This document shows positions 43,101 through 49,975 of a stretch of DNA of 64,000 nucleotides, one piece after another. Position 1 is the stretch's first letter; each line of letters begins with the position of its first letter. The position numbers and the translations under genes were made by a program. The notes below the pieces were generated by a model. That model had not been told where the DNA came from and did no database searches. It was given only the letters and a program-made list of their open reading frames with translations. Source of the stretch: Beggiatoa alba B18LD (lineage in GTDB: Bacteria > Pseudomonadota > Gammaproteobacteria > Beggiatoales > Beggiatoaceae); contig NZ_JH600070.1 in NCBI RefSeq assembly GCF_000245015.1, positions 1,101,184 through 1,165,183 on the forward strand. The letters run 5' to 3'.

Positions 43101-43269
43101 TATGGGAGGGGCATTAACGCCTTGTAACGTGTATCAATTAACGCTTGATAAAGAACCGCTACGCTTAAAAGAAGCAGATTGTAGCAATATCAGTGCGTCA
43201 GACTTATCTGACAATAGCCTGTGGTTCGCCAAAGGCTTTGAAGGCTTAACCAAGATTGATTTGCAATAA
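40186..43269 (+). CDS. Large secreted beta-propeller domain protein
   Basis: 1027 residues with a Sec signal peptide (about 1-22, ending PSFA then WQVDVTP). The ATG is preceded by AGGAG about 8 bp upstream. From about residue 190 the protein contains repeated beta-propeller-type strands with the LVIVD pattern: ARKFQLIDISDVTQPKLTGEIAL, DPLWVIDLSNPTNPKILGELVIPGWSEKL and ALSLFDVTNPTQPTFI. This fits the Beta_propel family (secreted, putative WD-like proteins). A low-complexity Gly/Thr/Glu linker (about 160-190) separates the N-terminal immunoglobulin-like part. Several short Cys pairs (ACVDCG, near 308-313) suggest disulfides and periplasmic or external location. Function is unknown; surface or envelope role is likely. 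Confidence 0.85.
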   Translation: MQFKHTLLVSALSLVMTMPSFAWQVDVTPATTTESAQITVSNTTVLEEKLVYLVWMDLDASEDKFLSWTTATGWQKGLFPITPTPVKVEKFEKKAIAELSAACPASHRCFVALVATKPDVNPLDSQQWDAVSILPLTTEAGYLRLLGQRFFLSLDNYQSTTAGLPFSGSDSKDNEAETDTGSGTTTTEKPDIFRVVGQKILYANAQARKFQLIDISDVTQPKLTGEIALTGTPREIYTLDDKIVLLQSLYTGEVGTKITVLQQGTGNTLNVVSETQLSGNFLESRRRNDIIYAVTQINANLPMPLLDKSDIACVDCGTPAGLQIVALRLNTTGTLENLKQVELVGYSPTVSIFNDYLVVTNPNPDNWQTSLIQVYQLDIAGNPLQALPSLAVAGRIPSEFHVDVNQQQLRVVFGDVISWGEMAIGSTLAIYNLPNLQLLGKVDKIAPKESLFATRFVGDRAYVVTYERKDPLWVIDLSNPTNPKILGELVIPGWSEKLFFHDNLLLGVGIHDVPETNEENQFVRRVALSLFDVTNPTQPTFINRLVPLAGQTTWSYSQALQDERALLLNWDSELTALPIESWGIGTGSYLQIASLANRQLTDKGLVDMPVAISRSTPINSDTLATLGDQALLTIRWGNTKPTVLGELELGRNLAWIKFTDDKLLAGGYGAAGYSRLYQFSPTETAKPQQHWALGHNYNNITLDGHTAVFYNYNPLSVQTVNTDNNVISPVWTLEENASLDYYNMGYWLERSEPLAYQGHFYIAEKWSYSPVMMEDGTVKPETDATGRLPMQWQLRNWDLTGEKPVEAKAVSIPGRLIGFSSAQMLITQEASATNQLVLNQVRLTGDGATLLNTRELACAPYSQVLKTTDALYIKCDTAYNNIGYPMTTTMGGGADTSADKMASDSITAPVTETETVKTTILKVSLNTNFADLGKWSFDGYQQLQAVSADKVLISEPRYYYYMDTIASSSMPFMGGALTPCNVYQLTLDKEPLRLKEADCSNISASDLSDNSLWFAKGFEGLTKIDLQ

Positions 43270-43290
43270 ACGCTGGTAGGATTTAGACGA

Positions 43291-43326
43291 GGGCTGGTAG
43301 TCTTTGAAGACTGCCAGCCCTTTGAT
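43291..43326. terminator. Bidirectional-looking hairpin terminator
   Basis: GGGCTGGTAGTCT (43291-43303) pairs with AGACTGCCAGCCC (43308-43320; one G-U pair) and is followed by TTTGATTT. It sits between the converging beta-propeller and MaoC-like genes. It shares the CTGCCAG core with the hairpin at 2225. Confidence 0.8.
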
Positions 43327-43776
43327 TTATGAGCGACACTGCACCCACAACGGCGTGACTAAACTGGCAGCCACTTCATCCCGCTGGTTATACGTCTGCC
43401 AACGCATTTTAACCACACCCCAGCCTTGTTTCGATTGTGAGGCTTTTTTCTCTAATACTTCTATTACAACCCGTAAGGTATCCCCTGCATACGTTGGCGT
43501 AAACCAACGCAACTCATCAACACCTAAGCCAATCACGCCATTAGCAATTTTTCCAATCGGGCTACCAACCACTAAACGCATCGTAATTGCACTGGTATGC
43601 CAACCGCTCGCGGCTAACCCTTTAAAAAAACTATCGACAGCTTTGTCTTTATCTGTATGAAAATATTGCGGGTCAAACTGTTTTCCAAAAGCAACGACAT
43701 CCGCTTCAGTCAATGTCAATCGTTCAGACTCAAATTTATCCCCAACTTGAAAATCTTCAAAATACAAGACGCTCAT
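43327..43776 (-). CDS. MaoC-like hot-dog dehydratase
   Basis: 149 residues, a single hot-dog domain of the MaoC/(R)-specific enoyl-CoA hydratase family. The N-terminal DFQVGDKFESERLTLTEADVVAFGKQFDPQYFHTD holds the family catalytic Asp and His (FDPQYFH region), and LAASGWHTSAITMRL and GVDELRWFTPTYAGDTLRVVIEVLEKK are the usual core. Members hydrate trans-2-enoyl-CoA in beta-oxidation or supply (R)-3-hydroxyacyl-CoA for polyhydroxyalkanoate. ATG 43776; no strong SD in sight. No partner acyl-CoA genes are beside it, so the pathway cannot be fixed. Confidence 0.9.
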   Translation of the reverse strand: MSVLYFEDFQVGDKFESERLTLTEADVVAFGKQFDPQYFHTDKDKAVDSFFKGLAASGWHTSAITMRLVVGSPIGKIANGVIGLGVDELRWFTPTYAGDTLRVVIEVLEKKASQSKQGWGVVKMRWQTYNQRDEVAASLVTPLWVQCRS

Positions 43777-43799
43777 GAATATTTATCCTAAATGAATGC

Positions 43800-44105
43800 G
43801 TAAATTAATCTGAGTTTGACGAGTTTCTTTTAAAAAGACAACAGCTTGTCTGAATCAGAATTCACAGAATTTTCAGAATTAGCAGAATTAAAAAGCGTGA
43901 TTCACCTGACTTTTTGGTTTGAGGGTTTTAAATCCTGTTAATCCTGATTCAGACAAGGTTTTCATCTTGCCTAGTGAATCCCGATGAAAAACAAGAGAGT
44001 AATCTCTGCCAGTCCTAAATTTAAATCGCTTTATGGTACGTTTACTATAGGTTTTAAAAACCTAGCAGGTCTCTGTTTTATTTTATAAAACTCGCCGAAC
44101 TCAGA
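43800..44105. repeat. Modular intergenic repeats
   Basis: A gene-free gap with a family-B pair (about 43848-43895 and 43925-43956), the linker CTTGCCTAGTGAATCCCGATGAAAAACAAGAG (partly), CTCTGCCAGTCCTAAATTTAAATCGC...TATGGTACG (the module shared with 2190-2237), and a half family-A palindrome (about 44047-44071) with the TCTGTTTTATTTTATAAAAC tail. It shows that modules are swapped between copies: here the CTGCCAGTCC linker joins the GTACCATAAAG module and no complete palindrome is left. Confidence 0.85.
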
Positions 44106-44116
44106 TTAAATTATAT

Positions 44117-44728
44117 TTATTCAAAACTATCAACATAATAAATATTGTGTTTTGCGTCGTATTCCACAATGAGCGCGTTATCACCTTTTTTTAAATGCAC
44201 GGTTGCTTTATGCGTGCGCACAGTAAGCACTAACCCTGCGCCACCGTCATTATATTCAGCCTGTCCCGCATTGGCAGATACTTGCCCCGTGGTTATCTTG
44301 CAAACTTTCCCCAGTAAATCTTGACCGCCACGAATTTTCGCGCCTTCTGTCTGTGGCAACCATTTTTGAAGTGGCACGATTAAATAAACCGTGATGTATG
44401 CCGATAGCCATATACTCAATACTAAGAGCAAAACACCAAATAAAAATTGCCAGAATTCATTGTAAATGGTTGTTAATAAAAGTTGTGTTCCTAGTGCCGA
44501 TAGAATCCACGCACACAAGGTGAATAAACTAAAAATAATGGTAAACGGGGCATGTGCAAATCCTGTATGAATAGATTCAAAAAAGTTATCTAAATCATCA
44601 ATATCAAAAAATTCAATATCTAACGCCCCTAAAATCACCAGTATCCAATACAACAGGATAATTCCCAGTAAAATCGTAAAAATGACGTTGGGAAAAGTGA
44701 GAATGATATTTAAAAAATTATTCTCCAT
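44117..44728 (-). CDS. YqiJ-like inner-membrane protein with OB/NfeD-like domain
   Basis: 203 residues. It has three or four membrane helices (about 10-35, 62-82, 88-112), then a soluble C-terminal region (about 125-203) with LLGKVCKITTGQVSANAGQAEY, GLVLTVRTHKATVHLKKGDNALIVEYDAKHNIYYV, typical of DUF1449/OB-fold proteins such as E. coli YqiJ. These are often encoded beside a flotillin (YqiK) and affect membrane organisation. No flotillin gene is in the window. ATG at 44728 is preceded on its own strand by AAAGAGGTAAA-type SD. Family assignment good; role inferred only from relatives. Confidence 0.82.
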   Translation of the reverse strand: MENNFLNIILTFPNVIFTILLGIILLYWILVILGALDIEFFDIDDLDNFFESIHTGFAHAPFTIIFSLFTLCAWILSALGTQLLLTTIYNEFWQFLFGVLLLVLSIWLSAYITVYLIVPLQKWLPQTEGAKIRGGQDLLGKVCKITTGQVSANAGQAEYNDGGAGLVLTVRTHKATVHLKKGDNALIVEYDAKHNIYYVDSFE

Positions 44729-44748
44729 CGATTTACCTCTTTATTTTT

Positions 44749-46086
44749 CTAGGGTTTTAAAACTGTTGCCTGCGTATCTATTGCTTGTATCTCAGCAAGT
44801 ATTGTTTGTAATGCGGGTAAACATTGCATAATTTCCGCTTCATGTTGTCGCCATTTATCGGGCGCGGGGGCGGATAAAGTCATTTTTGATAAAGGTAGCC
44901 CTTGTTTAACATATTCGGCAATGCGTGTTGTCCATGTTAAGCCTGCAAACTCACTGAGTTGCTTTAAAATCGCGTGGGGATGTTGTCGTAAATCTTGATA
45001 ATTCACAAATCGCCAACTGTCAGCGGGCAGGGCTTGCAAGTCTTTTAAAATATGCGAATTCGCCGCGTGCCATTGATAGGCGGCAATCTGTGCGAGTGTG
45101 CGCCCTGCTTGTTGTTGCCAGTTAGGCGGGAGTAAAAAACTCCATTCTAAATAATCCCATGCAGGCAAATTACGATAGGCAATAAAGCGACGTGAACGCC
45201 ATCCTTCCATAATGCTATGAATATTCTCTTCAGGTTCTCGATATAAGTAAATAAATAATGCATCGGGAAATGCTTGTTTTAAAAAAGGAATTCGCAAGGC
45301 ATTTTTCGGGGTTTTTTCTAAAAAACGAATTTGTGTCGGACGTTGTTCAGGCGGTAAATTTAAATAATAGTCGCCTGTTTGGTTTTGTAACTCGTCTGTA
45401 AATCCTAGTTTTAATTGCTGAATAGTCTCAGGATTTGCTTTATCTGCCATTAAGCAGTTAGAGGCATAGTCTTGTTGTGCGGGGTGCAAACTGGGAATAC
45501 TTTCAATAATGTCATGACTTTCCCCATTGATTGACCATAATTCACTGAATTGCATTAAGGTTTCATATAACAAGGTACTGCCAGAACGCGGTGCGGATAC
45601 AATGAAAATGGTTTGTTGAAAATCGGGAGGGGAAACTTGAGGGTTTAAGGCTTTTAACTTGGCTTTCCAGCGTTGTTTTTCTAATAGTTGTTTATTAATA
45701 CGGGGAGTATCATGAATAACAACGGGGGCAAACTGTCGGATTTTTTGAATAATTTCTAGCGCAATTTGGTCATCTGGATTGCTCGGCTTTAACCATTTTT
45801 TGGCAAATACGGCGATATTTTCGTGAAAACGGAGCATTAAATCACGGTAGGCTAATTCGCCCGTTAATTGTTGTCCAAATTGTTGCACAACAGTTGTCCA
45901 GCGAGCTTGAATTTCTTGCAATTGTTGCAGAAATAAAGCCCATTCTGCTGGGGGAATGGCTTTGGTTTGAAGGGTTTCACGTAACTGATTAATATCGCAA
46001 CTTAATGAATGGAGTTCTAAGAGTTCCCTATTAAAAGTGGGGGGAAGTTTATAGAATGACACATCTGAATTTAGGGAGAGTGACAC
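44749..46086 (-). CDS. Sulfotransferase family protein
   Basis: 445 residues. The PAPS-binding 5'-phosphosulfate loop SAPRSGSTLL is at 164-173 in QTIFIVSAPRSGSTLLYETL. The 3'-phosphate block is FPDALFIYLYREPEENIHSIMEGW (about 285-308), with LEKTPKNALRIPFLK before it, and WRFVNYQDLRQHPHAILKQL follows. N-terminal helices (about 1-140) are longer than in minimal sulfotransferases. It should transfer a sulfonate from PAPS to a hydroxyl on a small molecule, glycan or lipid. The start is a GTG at 46086; AAGGAAG lies about 10 nt upstream on its own strand. The divergent reductase gene starts one base away at 46088, also on GTG. Acceptor unknown. Confidence 0.85.
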   Translation of the reverse strand: MSLSLNSDVSFYKLPPTFNRELLELHSLSCDINQLRETLQTKAIPPAEWALFLQQLQEIQARWTTVVQQFGQQLTGELAYRDLMLRFHENIAVFAKKWLKPSNPDDQIALEIIQKIRQFAPVVIHDTPRINKQLLEKQRWKAKLKALNPQVSPPDFQQTIFIVSAPRSGSTLLYETLMQFSELWSINGESHDIIESIPSLHPAQQDYASNCLMADKANPETIQQLKLGFTDELQNQTGDYYLNLPPEQRPTQIRFLEKTPKNALRIPFLKQAFPDALFIYLYREPEENIHSIMEGWRSRRFIAYRNLPAWDYLEWSFLLPPNWQQQAGRTLAQIAAYQWHAANSHILKDLQALPADSWRFVNYQDLRQHPHAILKQLSEFAGLTWTTRIAEYVKQGLPLSKMTLSAPAPDKWRQHEAEIMQCLPALQTILAEIQAIDTQATVLKP

Positions 46087-46087
46087 G

Positions 46088-47272
46088 GTGCAAGTACTTC
46101 CTTCAATAGATTTATTGGCAGAAGCCCAATTAGATGAGCAGATTCAATATTCGCAAGACGTACAAACGCTAAACACATCGGCAACCGCTGTTTTATTAAC
46201 AGGCGCGACGGGATTTTTAGGCGCGTATTTGTTGCATGATTTATTACGGATGACACACGTTACTGTTTATTGCTTAGTCCGTTGTGCAGATAATGCGACA
46301 GGTTTGCAACGCTTACAAGCGCATTTACAAACGTTAGATTTAGCCATTGATTGGCAACGGGTTGTGATTGTGAAAGGCGATTTAGCCTTGCCGTTGTTTG
46401 GGTTGTCAGCGGAAGATTATCAACAACTTGCCGATAAAATACAGCTTATTTATCACAATGGTGCACAGGTCAATGCGTTACGCCCTTATAGTGCATTAAA
46501 ACCGACTAATGTGCTAGGCACACAGACCATTTTACAGTTTGCGAGTTTATTACGGGTAAAGCCTGTGCAGTTTGTTTCTACAGTGGCGGTCTTTTTTAGT
46601 CCTGCACATCGGGGGCAGTTGTTGGAAACGACAGAACCTGATGGACAACAGTTGCAAGGGGGATACCGTCAGAGTAAGTGGGTAGCAGAGCGTTTAGTAC
46701 AGCAAGCGCAAGCACGCGGGTTGCCAACAGTTATTTATCGCGCGGGGCGTTTGGTTGGGCATAGTCAAACAGGGGCGCATGGTAATTTAAATGATTTATT
46801 CTGCTTAGTTTTAAAAGCGTGTTTATTATTAGGCAGTTATCCGAACGTTGATACTTATTTAAATTTAACGCCGATAGATTATGTGTCGCAAGGTCTTGTG
46901 CAGTTGTCACAACAAAATACTAGCATAGGGCAGACATTTCACATCTTAAATCCAAATAATATCAGTTGGCTGGAAATGATGGGGCTTTTAGCTGATTTGG
47001 GGTATTGCTTAAAGCCATTAACTTATGCGGATTGGTTGCAAGCGGTTGCTGAGGAAGCGGCACAAAGTCCGAAAGAGAGTATTTTCAATCTATTGCGTTT
47101 TTTATTGCGCAATTCTGCTTTTTTTACCGATACCCCCTTATTTAACGTGACACAAACAACGGCACAATTAGCTCCATTGGGTTTAACGTGTCCTCCTATT
47201 AATGCAGAGAGAATGCGTATTTATTTACATTATTTACAAAAAATTGGCTTTATTCCTGCTTTAGTTTCTTAA
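46088..47272 (+). CDS. Stand-alone NAD(P)-dependent thioester reductase-like protein
   Basis: 394 residues, of the extended SDR type found as terminal R domains of NRPS/PKS lines and in fatty acyl reductases. The Rossmann motif TGATGFLG is at 38-45; the block IYHNGAQVNALRPYSALKPTNVLGT is at about 120-144; and the catalytic Tyr-x-x-x-Lys lies in GGYRQSKWVAERL near 193. It should reduce a carrier- or CoA-bound thioester to aldehyde or alcohol, or act as a stand-alone release enzyme. The start is GTG with AGGGAG about 9 bp upstream, and no in-frame ATG lies near. Divergent from a sulfotransferase, a pairing suggesting a sulfated lipid or polyketide product. Its 3' end overlaps the converging yhhQ by 23 bp. 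Confidence 0.86.
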   Translation: MQVLPSIDLLAEAQLDEQIQYSQDVQTLNTSATAVLLTGATGFLGAYLLHDLLRMTHVTVYCLVRCADNATGLQRLQAHLQTLDLAIDWQRVVIVKGDLALPLFGLSAEDYQQLADKIQLIYHNGAQVNALRPYSALKPTNVLGTQTILQFASLLRVKPVQFVSTVAVFFSPAHRGQLLETTEPDGQQLQGGYRQSKWVAERLVQQAQARGLPTVIYRAGRLVGHSQTGAHGNLNDLFCLVLKACLLLGSYPNVDTYLNLTPIDYVSQGLVQLSQQNTSIGQTFHILNPNNISWLEMMGLLADLGYCLKPLTYADWLQAVAEEAAQSPKESIFNLLRFLLRNSAFFTDTPLFNVTQTTAQLAPLGLTCPPINAERMRIYLHYLQKIGFIPALVS

Positions 47273-48125
47273 AAGGGACAACGTCGGCTGATTGTGTTGA
47301 TGTTGTTATGAATGACGAGTCAATAGAGGATTTTTCCGTTTCTGTTTTGCTAATACCTTCTATTTCTTCATAATTATAATCCTTGCCGTGACGGCTTTCG
47401 CTCCAATCGCGGTAACGCATATCCCATGAAGTAGCCCAGTAAATAAAAGGGGTATCCATTAAAGCAACTACAATTTTTAAAATATATTTGGCAAAAGCAA
47501 GTTGTAACGCATCTGTAAAACCTACAATAGGGGCCCAAACGATAACAGCATATAACACGGTATCAATGGTTTGTGAGGCGATAGTTGATATATTATTGCG
47601 TAACCATAAATGTTTGCCTTTTGTCCAATGTAGAACTTTGTGGTAAATCCATACATCAAAGCTTTGGCTGACTAAATAGACAAATAATGAACCGAAAACA
47701 AATAAGGGCGTGAAATTAAAGAGGGTTGATATCGCTTCGTGGGTTGCTCTGGCAAATTGAATATCAGCGGGTGCATATAATAAGCTGATATATATCATTA
47801 AAACCATCATAATGCTGGTCACAAATCCAATCATCACCGCGCGTTGACCTTCACGTTTGCCATATTTTTCACTCAAAATATCCGTCGCAAAATAAATACC
47901 TGAGTAAAGAATCACGCCAACACTGGTTTGCATCCCAAAGACGGTAATTAGTTTAGGTCCTTGTAAGTTGCTCAACATGATACTCATGACGACAACCCCA
48001 TACAGCCCCATTTTGCCAAACCATCGATACATAAAGATAGTTGTCGTTAGGTCAAAAATAACGGTCAATAACCAGAGAATTTCTGCGTTATGCCAGAAGA
48101 AAAACATGATAGAGTCGGATAACAT
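47250..48125 (-). CDS. yhhQ: Queuosine-precursor transporter, YhhQ/VUT family
   Basis: 291 residues. Several membrane helices; family hallmarks are ATDILSEKYGKREGQRAVMIGF (about 80-101), WLRNNISTIASQTIDT near 175-190, and FAKYILKIVVALMDTPFIYW. YhhQ in E. coli takes up preQ0/preQ1 for tRNA queuosine synthesis, in the inner membrane. It has a longer Ser/Thr-rich cytoplasmic C-terminus than E. coli YhhQ (221 aa), from about residue 240. No preQ1 riboswitch is visible upstream. Converges with the thioester-reductase gene with a 23-bp overlap. Family call strong; the precise substrate is inferred. Confidence 0.88.
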   Translation of the reverse strand: MLSDSIMFFFWHNAEILWLLTVIFDLTTTIFMYRWFGKMGLYGVVVMSIMLSNLQGPKLITVFGMQTSVGVILYSGIYFATDILSEKYGKREGQRAVMIGFVTSIMMVLMIYISLLYAPADIQFARATHEAISTLFNFTPLFVFGSLFVYLVSQSFDVWIYHKVLHWTKGKHLWLRNNISTIASQTIDTVLYAVIVWAPIVGFTDALQLAFAKYILKIVVALMDTPFIYWATSWDMRYRDWSESRHGKDYNYEEIEGISKTETEKSSIDSSFITTSTQSADVVPFKKLKQE

Positions 48126-48276
48126 AGCTCAACTTATGATTGTTCGGTTGTTTTTTTGATATAGCAAGTATTAAACCAGTTTGGGGTATGATTAGGTCAA
48201 ATGACCCAATAAACTAACAGTACTTTTATGACCTTAAGAAAACTTATTTTAAAATAACCTGTTTATCGCAAACATT

Positions 48277-49197
48277 ATGCCATTCATTAAAACACAAAAT
48301 TTATCAATTCATTATGAGCAAACGGGACAAGGTAAAATCCCTATTGTTTTTGTCCACGGTAATTTTGCTTCTTGGCGGTGGTGGCGGTGTATTTTTCCGC
48401 AATTACCTGAAAACTATATTGCTTATCTTCCTGACTTACGCGGTTGTGGTGATACAGAGCAAACGGTTGATGGTTATCATATAGAACAACTTGCACAAGA
48501 TTTATATGATTTTGTAACCGCTTTAGCGTTACCAGCCTTTCATTTAGTGGGGCATTCTTTAGGGGGGGCTGTTTCCCAACAATTTGCGTTAGATCATCCT
48601 GAATGTGTCACTACACTGACGCTTGTCGCCCCTGCTCCTGCTGAAGGGATGTCGTATTTAAAGCAAGAACATAATAGTTTTGTGGTTGGCATGTTGGAAT
48701 CTTTTGAATTTCATGCATTATTACATTCGCTCCATTTTAATCGCTCAATTCTGCTACGCATTTTTAAGCAAATGGTGCCTTCTTTAAATCATCAAACCTC
48801 AGAATTTACTGCCTTAGTAGATGATGCGGCGCGGATGCCGCCTGAAGCCATTGTCGGTTTTTTAAACTCGTTAACCACTTGGAATGTATTAGACAGATTA
48901 AAAGAACTATCCCTACCCGTTTTAATTATCTGGGGTGAGCGCGACACGTTGGTCAAACGTGAGGCACTAGAGCGTATGATACTAACGTTACAACATGCCC
49001 AGTTAGTTATTTTACCCATGGCAGGACACGCCCCGCAGCTAGAACAACCTGATTATTTTAATAAGATTTTGTTCGAGTTTATTGAAACAAATGGGCGTAG
49101 CTTAAACCATCAGTACTCTTTTGCGACATATCGTAACACCGCCACAACCCAAAACTCATGGTGGCGGTGGTTAAAAAGTAAATTTTCAAAGGCTTAG
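48277..49197 (+). CDS. Alpha/beta hydrolase
   Basis: 306 residues. The oxyanion region is FVHGNFASW (25-33), the nucleophile elbow GHSLGG places Ser94, the acid is expected in WGERDTLV (Asp near 220), and the His is in MAGHAPQLEQP near 248. DLRGCGDTEQ (53-62) and a cap of about 100 residues complete the fold, as in haloperoxidase/esterase-type hydrolases. A Trp/Arg-rich end (WWRWLKSKFSKA) could bind membrane. The substrate is not predictable. The start at ATG 48277 has no strong SD. Confidence 0.9.
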   Translation: MPFIKTQNLSIHYEQTGQGKIPIVFVHGNFASWRWWRCIFPQLPENYIAYLPDLRGCGDTEQTVDGYHIEQLAQDLYDFVTALALPAFHLVGHSLGGAVSQQFALDHPECVTTLTLVAPAPAEGMSYLKQEHNSFVVGMLESFEFHALLHSLHFNRSILLRIFKQMVPSLNHQTSEFTALVDDAARMPPEAIVGFLNSLTTWNVLDRLKELSLPVLIIWGERDTLVKREALERMILTLQHAQLVILPMAGHAPQLEQPDYFNKILFEFIETNGRSLNHQYSFATYRNTATTQNSWWRWLKSKFSKA

Positions 49198-49237
49198 AGC
49201 CTGCTAACTGAGCATGATAGTTGCTTGTTTTCTGATA

Positions 49238-49717
49238 TTATTTGCGTTGGGTGGGTCTTTTATCCGCGAGTTTGATAATGTGAAAACCACTATCATTCCG
49301 AATTAAATCACTCACATCACCCACTTGCATAGTTTTAACGGTATCAGTGAACAATGAGGGAAGTTCGCTCAAGGTGCGCCATCCTAAATCCCCGCCTGTT
49401 TCCGCGCTGGGACTGTTAGAAACAGTTGCGGCAACACCTTGGAAATTTTCTCCTTCTTTCACCATTTTAAGCACTCTTTCTGCTTGTGTTTGCAGGGTTG
49501 TCATATCTGCTGCACTCGCACCACGAGGGGTTGAAATTAAAATATGATAGACGTGATATTCGTAACCACTGCTACTGGTTTGTGAGGTTGCTGCTGTGTC
49601 AGTTGTTGTATTTGCGCTGGTTGTTGGGGAGGATTCTTCCTTGACAGATTCGCCCCCTCCACAAGCTCCTAATAATAAAAATAAGCCAACACAACAATAG
49701 TGAGATAGTTTCAACAT
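49238..49717 (-). CDS. Parvulin-type peptidyl-prolyl isomerase lipoprotein
   Basis: 159 residues. The lipoprotein signal is MLKLSHYCCVGLFLLLGACGG, with the lipobox LLGAC so Cys19 is the probable lipidated residue; a Ser/Thr-rich linker follows. The parvulin/rotamase domain (about 53-155) shows HVYHILISTPRGASAADM, the spaced NSPSAETGGDLGWRTLSELPSLF and GDVSDLIRNDSGFHIIKLADKR. These match the PpiC/PrsA rotamase domain in small form, with no chaperone N-domain. It should lie in the outer or inner membrane facing the periplasm and assist folding of secreted proteins. No partner recognised nearby. Confidence 0.9.
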   Translation of the reverse strand: MLKLSHYCCVGLFLLLGACGGGESVKEESSPTTSANTTTDTAATSQTSSSGYEYHVYHILISTPRGASAADMTTLQTQAERVLKMVKEGENFQGVAATVSNSPSAETGGDLGWRTLSELPSLFTDTVKTMQVGDVSDLIRNDSGFHIIKLADKRPTQRK

Positions 49718-49975
49718 GGTTAAAACACCTTGGTTAAAATAACAAATAGAAAAATTGCATACTCAAAGATGGGTGCACTGAAGTTGCCTATTTAAGGCGA
49801 TAACCACATAACACAATGCTAATTTATCATTAAGTTACCGCTTCCACCCTTGACAGTGTAAATTTATTGTACCGTGTCCCTTGAGAGAATGCGAAGCATA
49901 ACGCTGTTTTCCCATGCTGACTAAATAACCCGTATGACGGGAATAATGACCGTTTTTTCTTGATGCAATTATAAT

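Noticed and set aside
48126..48276. preQ1 riboswitch before yhhQ
   Set aside because: No preQ1-I or -II consensus could be recognised on the minus strand, and the gap has only a short palindrome.
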